Shown here one piece after another: positions 14,343-24,303 of a stretch of 53,915 nucleotides of DNA. A program made the position numbers and the translations under genes. A model generated the notes under the pieces. It ran no database searches and was not told the DNA's origin. It saw only the letters and a program-made list of their open reading frames with translations. How positions within the stretch are numbered: position 1 is the first letter of the stretch; each line of letters starts with the position of its first letter. Location: assembly GCF_000355905.1 (NCBI RefSeq), contig NZ_APLF01000016.1, forward strand, positions 1-53,915, read 5' to 3'. The stretch is from Psychroflexus gondwanensis ACAM 44 (GTDB lineage Bacteria; Bacteroidota; Bacteroidia; Flavobacteriales; Flavobacteriaceae).

Positions 14343-17324
14343 ATGAAATATGTTAAACAGTATGTTTTTATCCTAAGCCTTGCCCTTTTGAGTAGTTGTA
14401 CACAAAATTCAACAGAAGAAGGCTATTTAATTACAACGCAAGAAGACGCCAATGGTTTTAGTTATGAAATGGCAGAAAATGACCCTTCAGGCTTAAGACT
14501 TTACACCTTAGATAATGGTTTAAAGGTATACCTAGGAAAGAATGAAGAAGATCCCAAAATTCAAACCTTAATAGCTGTAAGAGCGGGATCTACTTACGAC
14601 CCCGCAGATAATACTGGACTTGCCCATTACCTAGAACACATGGTCTTTAAAGGAACGGACGACATAGGCACTTCAGATTATGAAGCTGAATCTAAATTGC
14701 TTACAGAAATTTCTGACTTGTACGAAGCCCATAAAACCGAACAAGATCCTGAAAAGAAAAAAGCGATCTACAAACAAATAGATTCCGTTTCATTTGAAGC
14801 TTCAAAATTGGCAATAGCCAATGAATATGATAAAATGGTTAACTCTTTAGGCGCTGAGGGAACCAATGCTTTTACATCGAACGAGCAAACGGTTTATGTC
14901 AACAAAATACCATCTAATGAGTTGGAAAAATGGTTGACCGTAGAAAGCGAGCGTTTTAGCAAATTGGTTTTACGTTTGTTTCACACCGAGTTGGAAGCTG
15001 TTTATGAAGAATTCAACAGAGGTCAAGATAACGACGGCAGAAAGCAATACTTCGCCACTCTAGAAGGACTCTTTCCTACACATCCTTACGGAACTCAATC
15101 TACAATTGGAATTTCTGAACACTTAAAAAATCCATCTATGGAAGCTATTAATGCTTATTTTGATAAGTATTACGTCCCTAATAATATGGCGGTGATTTTG
15201 GTAGGAGACTTAGACTTTGAGGCTACCATCCAAAAAGTGAATGATGCTTTTGGCGATTACGAACGTAAAGAAATAGCTCATCCTACATTTCCAGAATTGG
15301 ATCCCATCACCGAACCCGTGAAAAAAGAAGTCTATGGCCCCACATCGGAGTCTATTTATTTAGCCTTCAGATCTGAAGGTAAAGGCTCTGAGCAAGAGGT
15401 TTTACTTACACTTGTAGATTATATGTTAGCCAATTCTCAAGCTGGGCTTATCGATTTGAATTTAAATCAGAAGCAAGTCGTACAAAACGCCTCTTCCTTC
15501 ACCAATTTCGACAATGACTATGGATTCCATTTACTTTATGGAAGCCCAAAAGAAAATCAAAGTTTGGATGAAGTCAAAGATTTACTCCTTGAGCAAGTAG
15601 AAAAAATTAAGAAAGGCGAATTCGAAGATTGGCTTCTCGATGCTGTTGTTAACGACTTAAGATTATCACAGATCAGACAATATGAAGATGCTTCTTCTAC
15701 AGCTTACGCTTATTTGGACGCATTTATTGGCTTTCAAGATTGGAATAGCAGATTGGAAATGCTAGACAGAATGAAAGAAATCAGCAAAGAAGATATCGTG
15801 AAGTTTGCCAACGAATTTTACGGAAACAATTATGTAGAAATACATAAGTTAAAAGGAGAAGATTCTTCTATAGTAAAAGTTGAAAACCCTGGCATTACTC
15901 CAATTGAACTAAACCGAGATAAAGAATCTGCTTTTTTGAAGGAGTTCAATAAGGTTGGATCTCCAAGTTTAGAGCCACAATATATAGACTATAAAACGGC
16001 TATTAAGGCTACGGAAACCGATAACAATATTGAAGTTTCCTACATTAAAAACCCAAACAATGATATTTTTAATTTGAATATCATTTTCGATATGGGACAA
16101 GATCACGACAGAATGGTGTCGCTTGCTGCGGGATATTTAGACTATCTAGGGACAGATAAATACACACCAGAAGAGCTAAAACAAGAATTTTATAAAATTG
16201 GGATAAGCTATAATATCTTTTCATCGAATGATAAAACATACATGAGTATTTCTGGCTTAAAAGAAAATCTTGATGCAGGTTTAGCCCTATTAGAAAACCT
16301 TTGGGACAATGCACAGCCCGATCAGGAAAGCTATGATAAATATGTAGAAAGCATTCTGAAACAAAGACAAGATGGTAAAACTCAAAAAGGAAATATATTT
16401 TATAATGGAATGATGAACTATGCACAGTATGGTGAAGATTCTAGATTGAGAAATATCTATTCTGAAAAAGAATTAAAAGCGTTTAAACCTGCTGAGCTGG
16501 TAGCTAAAATAAAAGAAATGCGGGCGTACAAACAGCGCATATTTTATTATGGAAACGATGTTGACGCTGCTGTTGCTTCCTTAGACAAACACCATGCGGT
16601 TCCTGAAACTCTGATGGATTATCCTGAAAAAATGGAATACCAAAATGTAGATACTGGGGGTAATGTATATTTTGTGGACTATGATATGGTGCAAAGCGAA
16701 ATCTTATTGCTATCTAAAGGCGATGAATTTGATGATAAAAAAATGGCCGCTGCAAGACTATTTAACACCTACTTTGGAAGCGGTTTATCCTCCATTGTTT
16801 TTCAAGAGATTAGAGAATCCAAATCCTTGGCTTACTCTGCCTTTGCCAGTTATAGTATGGCTTCGGAAGAAGGAGAACCAGATTACACCATGGCCTATGT
16901 TGGAACACAAGCCAACAAGCTAGAACAAGCCGTAAATGCTATGATGGAATTGATGAACGATATGCCAGAAGCGCAAGAACAATTTAATCAAGCTAAAGAA
17001 GCTACCTTAAAGCAGATTGCCGCTGAACGCATTACAAAGTCAGATATTTTCTGGACCTATGAAGGTTTGAAGAAAAGAGGGATAACCAATGATTACCGAG
17101 AGGAGATGTACCAGACCATTGAAAATATGACATTTGATGACCTGAAAACGTTCTTTAACGAAAACATTAAAGGACAAGACTATAATGTAGCAGTGATGGG
17201 CAACAAAAAGGATTTAGATTTTGAAGCCCTTGGTAAACTAGGTACGGTTAAAGAATTGGATATTGATTATATTTTTAACTACGAAAAGAAAGAAGAGGAA
17301 AGTCTTGAAGAGGTCAAGCTATAA
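14343..17324 (+). CDS. M16 family zinc metallopeptidase lipoprotein
   Basis: 993 residues with a lipoprotein signal peptide ending LLSSC (Cys19), so it should be anchored in the envelope facing the periplasm. The inverted zinc motif HxxEH is H95-Y-L-E98-H99 (GLAHYLEHMVFKGT), and the third ligand Glu sits in the LEAVYEEFNRG region. Two M16 halves follow (about 50-500 and 540-970), the second inactive with the R/Y-type substrate-binding motif (ESKSLAYSAFASY), as in pitrilysin/PqqL-type enzymes. It would degrade peptides or act in protein import. It stands alone, ending at a strong terminator. An intact, ordinary member. Confidence 0.95.
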   Translation: MKYVKQYVFILSLALLSSCTQNSTEEGYLITTQEDANGFSYEMAENDPSGLRLYTLDNGLKVYLGKNEEDPKIQTLIAVRAGSTYDPADNTGLAHYLEHMVFKGTDDIGTSDYEAESKLLTEISDLYEAHKTEQDPEKKKAIYKQIDSVSFEASKLAIANEYDKMVNSLGAEGTNAFTSNEQTVYVNKIPSNELEKWLTVESERFSKLVLRLFHTELEAVYEEFNRGQDNDGRKQYFATLEGLFPTHPYGTQSTIGISEHLKNPSMEAINAYFDKYYVPNNMAVILVGDLDFEATIQKVNDAFGDYERKEIAHPTFPELDPITEPVKKEVYGPTSESIYLAFRSEGKGSEQEVLLTLVDYMLANSQAGLIDLNLNQKQVVQNASSFTNFDNDYGFHLLYGSPKENQSLDEVKDLLLEQVEKIKKGEFEDWLLDAVVNDLRLSQIRQYEDASSTAYAYLDAFIGFQDWNSRLEMLDRMKEISKEDIVKFANEFYGNNYVEIHKLKGEDSSIVKVENPGITPIELNRDKESAFLKEFNKVGSPSLEPQYIDYKTAIKATETDNNIEVSYIKNPNNDIFNLNIIFDMGQDHDRMVSLAAGYLDYLGTDKYTPEELKQEFYKIGISYNIFSSNDKTYMSISGLKENLDAGLALLENLWDNAQPDQESYDKYVESILKQRQDGKTQKGNIFYNGMMNYAQYGEDSRLRNIYSEKELKAFKPAELVAKIKEMRAYKQRIFYYGNDVDAAVASLDKHHAVPETLMDYPEKMEYQNVDTGGNVYFVDYDMVQSEILLLSKGDEFDDKKMAAARLFNTYFGSGLSSIVFQEIRESKSLAYSAFASYSMASEEGEPDYTMAYVGTQANKLEQAVNAMMELMNDMPEAQEQFNQAKEATLKQIAAERITKSDIFWTYEGLKKRGITNDYREEMYQTIENMTFDDLKTFFNENIKGQDYNVAVMGNKKDLDFEALGKLGTVKELDIDYIFNYEKKEEESLEEVKL

Positions 17325-17340
17325 ATCAAGTGAAGTAGAG

Positions 17341-17376
17341 AAAACCCCAGCATTTTAGGTAAATGCTGGGGTTTTT
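17341..17376 (+). terminator. Rho-independent terminator after the M16 gene
   Basis: A perfect 15-bp stem, AAAACCCCAGCATTT with loop TAGGT, followed by T5, starts 17 bp after the stop codon. Confidence 0.93.
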
Positions 17377-17491
17377 AGTTAAAGAGACATTGGTGAAAAG
17401 ACCTAAAATGAAGACCCCTATCCCTCTAGGTTAACTGGTCCGATTGTATATCGATACTCTACGTATAGGAGTGAGATTATTTTTAAAAAAT

Positions 17492-17499
17492 TAGATTTG
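17492..17499 (+). promoter_or_regulatory. Candidate -7 box for the cupin gene
   Basis: TAGATTTG fits TAnnTTTG and lies 46 bp before the cupin ATG at 17546, inside an AT-rich stretch following the terminator. No good -33 TTG was found at the right spacing. Confidence 0.4.
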
Positions 17500-17545
17500 T
17501 ATTACCAATTCAAAGGTTTTTTTAGAGATTTAAATTTAAAAACAA

Positions 17546-17908
17546 ATGATAGAAGCCATCAACATAAAGAACAAACTTGAATTAATCGATGAACTCTGGA
17601 CCCCAAAAGTCATTGCAGAATTGAATGGACAGCAAGTGAAGCTTGCCAAAATCAAAGGGGAGTTTGTGTGGCACGACCATAAAAATGAGGATGAGCTCTT
17701 CTATGTCCTTAAGGGAAAATTGGTGATGGAATTTCGAAATAGAAAAGTAGAAGTAAACGAGGGCGAGCTTATAGTAGTTCCAAAGGGAGAAGAACATAGG
17801 CCTTTTGCCAAAGAGGAAGTATGGATTCTTCTATTTGAGCCTAAAACCACAAAACATACTGGCGAGGTAAAGTCAGATTTTACCGTCGATACTCCAGAAA
17901 AGATATAA
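17546..17908 (+). CDS. Cupin-2 domain protein
   Basis: 120 residues forming a single small beta-barrel. Cupin motif 1 is visible as WHDHKNEDELFYVLKG (His-x-His and Glu metal ligands) and motif 2 as GELIVVPKGEEHRPFA (final His ligand). It is cytoplasmic and single-domain. Such proteins bind a metal and range from isomerases to sensors; the substrate cannot be told. The gene is monocistronic, bracketed by the M16 terminator and the convergent TonB receptor gene whose stop is 6 bp away. Confidence 0.9.
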   Translation: MIEAINIKNKLELIDELWTPKVIAELNGQQVKLAKIKGEFVWHDHKNEDELFYVLKGKLVMEFRNRKVEVNEGELIVVPKGEEHRPFAKEEVWILLFEPKTTKHTGEVKSDFTVDTPEKI

Positions 17909-17914
17909 AGGACT

Positions 17915-20137
17915 TCAAAACGTGTAAGTCACCGTTGCTTTTATAAAAAAGGGTGTTCCTGGTGTAAAGTGTATTTCTTCTACAGGTCGTGTCTCATTCC
18001 GCAACCTCGATTCTGTTGCAAACTGTGTTTCATTCCAGTCTACATCAAGTACATTTTCTATAGCCAATCCTAAGCTTATAGCCTTAAAGTCATAATTCAC
18101 ATTAAAATCGGTGACAAAGTAACCTTCTGCAACTATGGAATTATCTTCATTGGCCGGTCTATCATCCAAATACCTGAGTCTTATTCCGCCAGAAAAACCA
18201 TCCAAATTATTAACTGATAATCCACCTGTGAACGTAAAATCTGGAGCTAATGGAATATAGTTTTTACCACTTGGCTCTTCTGTGCTTCTAGCATTCGTAA
18301 ATGTGGCATCAGAGTCTAAAAACAACCAATCTGTAAGTTGATACCTCAACCCCAAATCCAATCCATAACGTCTTGTTTTCCCGCTAGGCTCTACAATGCC
18401 AGCATCGCCTACATAGACAAACTCTTGCTCTAAAAATAAATACCAAAGTGCTGAATTGACGACGAGTTTTGGAAATGGTTTCCAAACGCTTCCAAAGTCG
18501 GCACCATAAGATCGCGGTAAAATATCTTCTCCGCCGTTGGCAACCACTACTCTAGTATCATTGGAATGGAAGCCGAGTCCAGATTTTAAATATAGCTGTA
18601 AATTGTCTTTGGCGTTATAAAAGAAATTTAGTTTTGGACTTAAAATAGCTTTTGTCTCAGAGAGTGTTTCGTAGTTGGTTTGTAAAGCATCATTGTATAA
18701 AAACTTAAAATAATCTACACGCAAAGCTGGTGCAATCTTAACCTTACCGAGTTCGAATTCAGCTTTTACAAAAGCATCGATATTGGTCTGATTAATATCT
18801 CCCAATTGAATGTTCTCGAGTGTTGTTCGTCTATTCAAGGTTCTAGATAATTCTACATCATCAACTACATCATGTCTTACCCCAAAACCAGAGCTTAGAT
18901 TCAATTCGATTCCTCCTAAATCTGTGGTATGAGTAATCGCTGCATTGACACCAAAAATATTCCTATCTTCTTTCTGTTTAATCTGATCTCCATTCACAGG
19001 ATCTTCCAGAAAGAATGTAAAATTTGAGTACAATTCAAAAGCATAATGAGAGTAAAAAGCATTGGCACTCAGTTTGGTATCGTCTGAAATGTAGTTATCG
19101 AACGTTACATTGAAGTTAGTACGCTCGGTTTCGCCTCCTTCAGTATCGTCTATCGCGCCAAAACGTGTCATGTTGCCGTTATCGACTTCACGCTGTGGGA
19201 TTTGCCCCGACGCGTCCCAGCGACTTGTAAAATGTGATGCTGTTAAGGTAAGCTTATCGTTTTCTGGAGAGTACATGACGTACTTTCCAAATAAATTTAA
19301 GCGATTGAAATTCTGTGGAGATTCAAAAGGGCCATCTGTCGCTATATATTCTAAAGCTACATAAGCATTCTGGTTTTTAGTGTTTTCTAAAAGGTCGAAT
19401 AAACCAACCGTTCTAAGGGTATTGAACTGACCTGCCGACGCTGATATGCTACTTTCTTTTAAATAATCTTTGGTTTCAAAATTGACATAACCTGCCGTGT
19501 TAAAATCACCTTCCTGAGCGTAGTATCCTCCTTTACCAAAATCAATTTTATTGATGGTTTCTGGGATAACAAAGTGTAAATCGCTATACCCTTGTCCATG
19601 GGCATGAGATACCATATTTACTGGCATACCATCTACTGAAATAGAAACATCTGTCCCATGGTCGACATCAAAACCACGAAGAAAAATCTGTTCTGCTTTT
19701 CCGCCACCAGCATGCTGGCCAATAAAAAGACCTGGCACTTTTCGTAAGACTTCTTGAGATGAATTTACGGGAGTCACCTTCAAGTCTAATCTCGAAATGG
19801 TACTGACAGTGTTTAATTCTTCCGTTATCACCATCTCATCCAATTGAAAGGTTTTTTCTTCTAATATGATTTTTAAATCTGTGGTGTTTTCAACTTGAAT
19901 CGTTCTGGTTTTGTAACCCAAAAGACGAACTCTAATAGAATCTGCTATTTTAGTATTCGTACTTACAAACACTCCATTCTCTGAAGTATGGGTATGACTT
20001 TCTGAATTGATATTATACACATAAACATCTTCTAACGGCTGGTTAAGCTCATTCACAACAATCCCTTTTACTTCTTGGGCGTAAGTCATAAATGAAAGAC
20101 AGCCCAAGATGAAAGCTCCTAAAATCCGCTTGCTCAT
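17915..20137 (-). CDS. TonB-dependent outer-membrane receptor (DUF4331 operon)
   Basis: 740 residues with a signal peptide (MSKRILGAFILGCLSFMTYA), a carboxypeptidase-like regulatory domain (about 22-100), a plug (about 115-225, with QIFLRGFDVDHGTDVSISVDG) and a 22-strand barrel ending in an aromatic TVTYTF, the usual C-terminal signature. Plug wording with many His (DVDHGTD, VSHAHGQGYSD) hints at a metal or metal-complex ligand, but that is inference. It begins 2 bp after the TPR lipoprotein gene, so it is the last gene of a four-gene minus-strand operon with the two DUF4331 proteins. Confidence 0.93.
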   Translation of the reverse strand: MSKRILGAFILGCLSFMTYAQEVKGIVVNELNQPLEDVYVYNINSESHTHTSENGVFVSTNTKIADSIRVRLLGYKTRTIQVENTTDLKIILEEKTFQLDEMVITEELNTVSTISRLDLKVTPVNSSQEVLRKVPGLFIGQHAGGGKAEQIFLRGFDVDHGTDVSISVDGMPVNMVSHAHGQGYSDLHFVIPETINKIDFGKGGYYAQEGDFNTAGYVNFETKDYLKESSISASAGQFNTLRTVGLFDLLENTKNQNAYVALEYIATDGPFESPQNFNRLNLFGKYVMYSPENDKLTLTASHFTSRWDASGQIPQREVDNGNMTRFGAIDDTEGGETERTNFNVTFDNYISDDTKLSANAFYSHYAFELYSNFTFFLEDPVNGDQIKQKEDRNIFGVNAAITHTTDLGGIELNLSSGFGVRHDVVDDVELSRTLNRRTTLENIQLGDINQTNIDAFVKAEFELGKVKIAPALRVDYFKFLYNDALQTNYETLSETKAILSPKLNFFYNAKDNLQLYLKSGLGFHSNDTRVVVANGGEDILPRSYGADFGSVWKPFPKLVVNSALWYLFLEQEFVYVGDAGIVEPSGKTRRYGLDLGLRYQLTDWLFLDSDATFTNARSTEEPSGKNYIPLAPDFTFTGGLSVNNLDGFSGGIRLRYLDDRPANEDNSIVAEGYFVTDFNVNYDFKAISLGLAIENVLDVDWNETQFATESRLRNETRPVEEIHFTPGTPFFIKATVTYTF

Positions 20138-20139
20138 GA

Positions 20140-21420
20140 CTATAGTTGATTTATTTTAGTAGCCATGTTTGGTCCCAACTCATATAAACTACCTATTAGT
20201 TCTTGTTTTATAGGTGCAACCTTATCGGTTTTACCTGCAGCTTTATAAATTTCTGCAATATGATATAATACATCTGGCTCAGACGTCTGTCCTTCCACAT
20301 GAGCTTCTATAATGTCATTTGCTTTTTGTACATCACCGGTTTTAAAGTAACTCCAAGCTAATAGATCGTAAGACTGAGGTGTTGGTCTATTTTCTATTTC
20401 GCGCTTGGCGATTTCTAGTGCTAATTCTGGTTGACTTAAATCTTCAGAATATAAGGCGACGTTATATTTATTATACATTTCGCCATACTGCGCATTTTTC
20501 ACTGCATTGGTATAAGACGCGAGGGCTTTTGATTTTAAATCTCCATCGTTTGTATACTCAGCGATTTCAGCTTTCAAAAGGTCATAATCTGGTGAGTTAT
20601 AATAGGACGTTATATGGTTGAGTATACTCAAGGCTTCTTTTGGATTCTTTTCGTGAGAATATATAATCCAAGCAATTCCTTTCTTAGCGTAAGCATCGTC
20701 TGGGTCTAGGGCCAGTGCTTTAAGAAAATAGGTGTAGGATTTATCAATTTCACCTGCATGACCATAGAAGTCTGCTAGGTTGGTATAAGCCCATTGCTTT
20801 ATGCCTTTTAAGTTTGAAGATTCTGCAATAGCAGTTGCTTTTTCCATCTGTAGAATAGCACCCTCTAGGTTTCCAATATGGTCTTCCCATTTTGCAGATC
20901 GAATGAGATAATCGAAATCTGAAGTATTTTTAAAGTCTTTTAGGTAGGATTCTGCATAGATGTAGTTCCCTAATTCTAAATGCACATCGAATAGCATTTT
21001 CTTAGTCCCCTTTAGGTTCTCACCATTGGTTTTAGCTTTTAGAAGTAATTCTAAAGCTTCTTTAAATCTGTGTTGTGAAATGTAATTGGAAGCAAGATTT
21101 TTCAAAAGTCCTGCATCGCTATCCTTTACAATTTTATTGGCTTCAATAAGATCCTGTTCGGCTTTAATTAAGTAGTCGATATTTCCAGTAGTGCTAAACA
21201 CTTTAGTATGTGCATTGGCACGTTTTACCAAATAAGTATAGGCGCTAGAACTTTTCTCTATTCTATCGGTCCAGAAATTCACATCTTCTAAGAGTTTTGA
21301 AGAGTCTATCTTGGTTGAAAGATATGGACTGTAATCTGTTTCATTTGTAACTTGATTGGAAGTACAACTTACTAGTGATAAAAGAACACTAATAACCGAG
21401 AGTATTTTTTTAATAAGCAT
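20140..21420 (-). CDS. TPR-repeat lipoprotein
   Basis: 426 residues with a lipoprotein signal (SLVSC, Cys19) and a series of tetratricopeptide helices over about residues 60-415, for example AYTNLADFYGHAGEIDKSYTY and YHIAEIYKAAGKTDKVAPIK. It should be a periplasmic or inner-leaflet scaffold anchored in the outer membrane. Placed between the DUF4331 pair and the receptor with a 2-bp gap to the latter, it probably bridges them or helps deliver the ligand. The combination DUF4331-TPR-TonB receptor recurs in flavobacteria as far as I recall; the substrate is unknown. Confidence 0.85.
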   Translation of the reverse strand: MLIKKILSVISVLLSLVSCTSNQVTNETDYSPYLSTKIDSSKLLEDVNFWTDRIEKSSSAYTYLVKRANAHTKVFSTTGNIDYLIKAEQDLIEANKIVKDSDAGLLKNLASNYISQHRFKEALELLLKAKTNGENLKGTKKMLFDVHLELGNYIYAESYLKDFKNTSDFDYLIRSAKWEDHIGNLEGAILQMEKATAIAESSNLKGIKQWAYTNLADFYGHAGEIDKSYTYFLKALALDPDDAYAKKGIAWIIYSHEKNPKEALSILNHITSYYNSPDYDLLKAEIAEYTNDGDLKSKALASYTNAVKNAQYGEMYNKYNVALYSEDLSQPELALEIAKREIENRPTPQSYDLLAWSYFKTGDVQKANDIIEAHVEGQTSEPDVLYHIAEIYKAAGKTDKVAPIKQELIGSLYELGPNMATKINQL

Positions 21421-21523
21421 GATGGTTTGTTTTTTTGAAGTGACTTATCCTTTTGCTTTTTGGGCATTAAATAATAATCTGAAATGAGACCTCGCGACCT
21501 CATTCCAGACTATACTTATCATC

Positions 21524-22099
21524 TTACCAAGGTGTCGCTAAGTAAGGGAAAGAGTTTAAAAATTCTTTGTCGTTAGAACTTACATTATCACTAACCAATC
21601 CTGGGTTTTCTGGATTGGATAATCCGTCTTCACCACCAAATATGAGTATCAATTCTACATCGATAACATCATCGGCTAAAGCTCTACCTGTTAACACATT
21701 TGTCCCGTCGAAAAAGGTTGTTGGATCATCCAAAGAAACTGTAAGCACATCCGTAGCTAAAACCCCAGTAAACTGGGCCGCTGTAAATCCTAATGCATTG
21801 GCGTCGCTTGGGTTTGCTGGATCGTAAGCTGGGCTCAAAGCTTCTAGTTTAGTTTGAAATGGTCCTTGAAACATCTCTCCCATTTGTGAAGGCACTGTAG
21901 AATTAAATGTGTCTTTCATACCGTCATTTACAAATACGGTATTAATTGCTGGTCTTGCCATTTGGTCTTCCTGAATATAAGTTCCAGAAAAGTCTGGTCC
22001 TGTTGGCATATTTATTTGATCGTCGTCGCTACTGCAATTGATAGCAGTCATAGAAGCTAAGATCGCAACAGCAAATAATTTTATTTTATTGAATTTCAT
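21524..22099 (-). CDS. DUF4331-like lipoprotein, C-terminal-half protein
   Basis: Starting at ATG 22097-22099 gives 191 residues beginning MKFNKIKLFAVAILASMTAI and then NCSSDDD, a lipobox with Cys22; an upstream in-frame start would mask it. Motifs MARPAINTVFVNDG, LTGRALADDVIDVELILIFGG and SDNVSSNDKEFLNSFPYLATP match the C-terminal half of DUF4331 proteins, which are normally one chain. It lacks the N-terminal HIDAP part, which is encoded by the preceding gene. The stop is 103 bp before the TPR gene. Confidence 0.85.
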   Translation of the reverse strand: MKFNKIKLFAVAILASMTAINCSSDDDQINMPTGPDFSGTYIQEDQMARPAINTVFVNDGMKDTFNSTVPSQMGEMFQGPFQTKLEALSPAYDPANPSDANALGFTAAQFTGVLATDVLTVSLDDPTTFFDGTNVLTGRALADDVIDVELILIFGGEDGLSNPENPGLVSDNVSSNDKEFLNSFPYLATPW

Positions 22100-22159
22100 G
22101 TGAATTGTTTTTATTATTAATGGATTACCCTTGAAACGCTTAGGCTTCAAAAAGGTTAA

Positions 22160-22816
22160 TTATTGTTTTCTTTTAGATTCTACCCAAGTGTTGATAGTTC
22201 CAGATCCACCAATCATGGACTTTGGCACTTCAACAACCACAGATAAAACGTTGGAACCTGAGAAGGTGTCATCTCCTGGGCTGTTAAATCCACCAGCTTC
22301 TCCATTGATAATAGCCGTGTATTGGTTAAAATCGAAAAAGAAAGGATCATCTCTTGGGCCTGCAAAGAATTTCATTCCACCAGTTTCTTTTACAATTGCA
22401 GATTCTCCGTATTTGGTAATATCAACTACACCAGCATTAGTCGTGGATGTTGATGAAAAATTGGTGTTCAATCCTGTTTGGCTTGGAGCAGTAGGTCCAA
22501 AGAAATACATCTGGCCGTCTCTAGGAATGGCCTGGATAACCAGATCTTCTACATTGTCACCGTCAGTATCAATGTTGATTTCAAGCATTACATTTTCGTC
22601 AAATGAAGCTCCTGCAGTGTTTCCTGGCGATAATAAGCCTTGTACACTGGCAACAAACACTATGTTTGATGTGTTTTCCCCTCTAAAGGCATAGAAATCT
22701 GTGATATCACTTGTACCACCAGCTACAGCGGGTGCATCAATGTGATCTGCTGCAATGGCAACGAATGTTGCAATACCTAATAGTGCTGCTGCCATTAAAA
22801 TTTTTGTTTTTTTCAT
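22160..22816 (-). CDS. DUF4331-like secreted protein, N-terminal-half protein
   Basis: 218 residues with a type I signal peptide (AAALLGIATFVAIA) and the DUF4331 opening ADHIDAPAVAGGTSDITDFY. It continues through AFRGENTSNIVFVASVQGLL and ends with the middle of the family (VVVEVPKSMIGGSGTINTW). It is the first gene of the operon, 60 bp before the second half. Members are periplasmic or secreted; function is not established. Here the two halves are separate genes, one soluble and one lipid-anchored, so they may form a heterodimer. Confidence 0.87.
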   Translation of the reverse strand: MKKTKILMAAALLGIATFVAIAADHIDAPAVAGGTSDITDFYAFRGENTSNIVFVASVQGLLSPGNTAGASFDENVMLEINIDTDGDNVEDLVIQAIPRDGQMYFFGPTAPSQTGLNTNFSSTSTTNAGVVDITKYGESAIVKETGGMKFFAGPRDDPFFFDFNQYTAIINGEAGGFNSPGDDTFSGSNVLSVVVEVPKSMIGGSGTINTWVESKRKQ

Positions 22817-23100
22817 GATTTTTGAGATTTTGTTTATTATTAATTAAGGTCTCAATACTACTTACGCAAAAAGGATTGGTACGGTTGTGTTATTAAAATA
22901 AAATTTTGTTTTTTACTTAGGGTGAAGCAACTTGAACCCTTGAATAAATAGGAGATGAGCTATACTAAGCAAACACTTTATTTAAAATTAATTTCTAATT
23001 CTAGTCTTTTAAAAACCTCGAAGACTCCCGATTCTGATTCTATTTACTAAATTTAGGTTTTGAAAAGACTCTCATAAAAACATACTAGACTCGATAAAGA

Positions 23101-24270
23101 ATGATATTGATAGACCACCCCTACGTTTCAGATTTTCTACTCAAAACGATTAAAGAGTATGATTTTGAAATTGTTTCTACTCCAGAAGCGAAGTCCTTAA
23201 TTACTGATGATTCTCTAAATTGGATTTCTGAAAAGGAAGCGGCGAAGCAAATTATAAACACTTTAAATCCTCTGGTCTATACCAATTCTGAGAATTCGTT
23301 AGCCTGGGTTTTCAAACATCTAAAAGCTACTCGACTCCCTGAACAGATCCAACTGTTTAAAGACAAGCTTAAATTCAGAGAGCTCACTCAAGAGTTGTTT
23401 CCAGATGTCTTGTTTAGGAAAATTAAAATAGATGAAATCCAAACCCTAGATATCAATGACTTACAACTGCCCTTTGTTATTAAGCCTTCCTTGGGGTTCT
23501 TTAGTATTGGAGTTCATATTGTGCATAGCAAGTCAGATTGGTTTGCTGCTCAAAAAGAATTAACCTACGAGAATCTTAAAAGCATTTACCCTAAAGAGGT
23601 GATGGATGCGTCTACCTTTATTATTGAAGACTATCTGGAAGGAGAAGAATTTGCCGTAGATGCCTACTTTAATGCTGAAGGAGAAGTCGTTATTTTAAAT
23701 ATTCTCCACCATAAATTTTCTTCCAGCACCGATGTTAGCGACCGAGTCTACTCCACCTCTCAAGGCATTATTCGCAAATACAAAGACCCTCTTGAAGCCT
23801 TTTTAAAACCCATAGGTAAAAAGGCAGATTTAAAAAACTTCCCTCTACATCTAGAGGTCAGAATTAATGAGCAAGGCGTCATAAAACCCATAGAAATAAA
23901 CCCCCTACGCTTTGGAGGCTGGTGTACAACTGGAGATCTTTCGTGGTATGCGTTTAAATTTAATTCCTACCACTACTTTATTGAAAACAAAAAACCAGAT
24001 TGGGACGCGGTTTTTAAAAAGGATAAGGGTGAAATTTATAGCATTGTTTTATTGAACAACACGTCGGGATTTCAAGCTTCAGAAATCTCTCATTTCGACT
24101 TTGATAAGCTCAAGCGAGATTTGGAACACATAGTAGTCACTAGAACATTCGACTTTAATAAATACCCTGCCTTTGGCTTGTTATTTACGGAAACCAGTGA
24201 AGGGAATGAAAAAGAGTTGAACGACATACTCAACTCTGACTTAAGTAAATATGTAGTATTAAAACAGTGA
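23101..24270 (+). CDS. ATP-grasp domain protein
   Basis: 389 residues, cytoplasmic. ATP-grasp features are present: LPFVIKPSLGFFSIGVHIV (ATP-binding Lys and glycine-rich loop), IIEDYLEGEEFAVDAYFNAE (central Glu-rich strand) and LHLEVRINEQGVIKPIEINP (metal-binding Glu and Asn). It would ligate a carboxylate to an amine or thiol through an acylphosphate. The N-terminal 100 residues are a pre-ATP-grasp domain. No partner biosynthetic genes are adjacent, so its substrate is open. It starts a run of plus-strand genes 285 bp from the divergent DUF4331 operon. Confidence 0.88.
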   Translation: MILIDHPYVSDFLLKTIKEYDFEIVSTPEAKSLITDDSLNWISEKEAAKQIINTLNPLVYTNSENSLAWVFKHLKATRLPEQIQLFKDKLKFRELTQELFPDVLFRKIKIDEIQTLDINDLQLPFVIKPSLGFFSIGVHIVHSKSDWFAAQKELTYENLKSIYPKEVMDASTFIIEDYLEGEEFAVDAYFNAEGEVVILNILHHKFSSSTDVSDRVYSTSQGIIRKYKDPLEAFLKPIGKKADLKNFPLHLEVRINEQGVIKPIEINPLRFGGWCTTGDLSWYAFKFNSYHYFIENKKPDWDAVFKKDKGEIYSIVLLNNTSGFQASEISHFDFDKLKRDLEHIVVTRTFDFNKYPAFGLLFTETSEGNEKELNDILNSDLSKYVVLKQ

Positions 24271-24303
24271 ATCTTAAACCCCTAAAATCGACTCAAAATC
24301 AAA

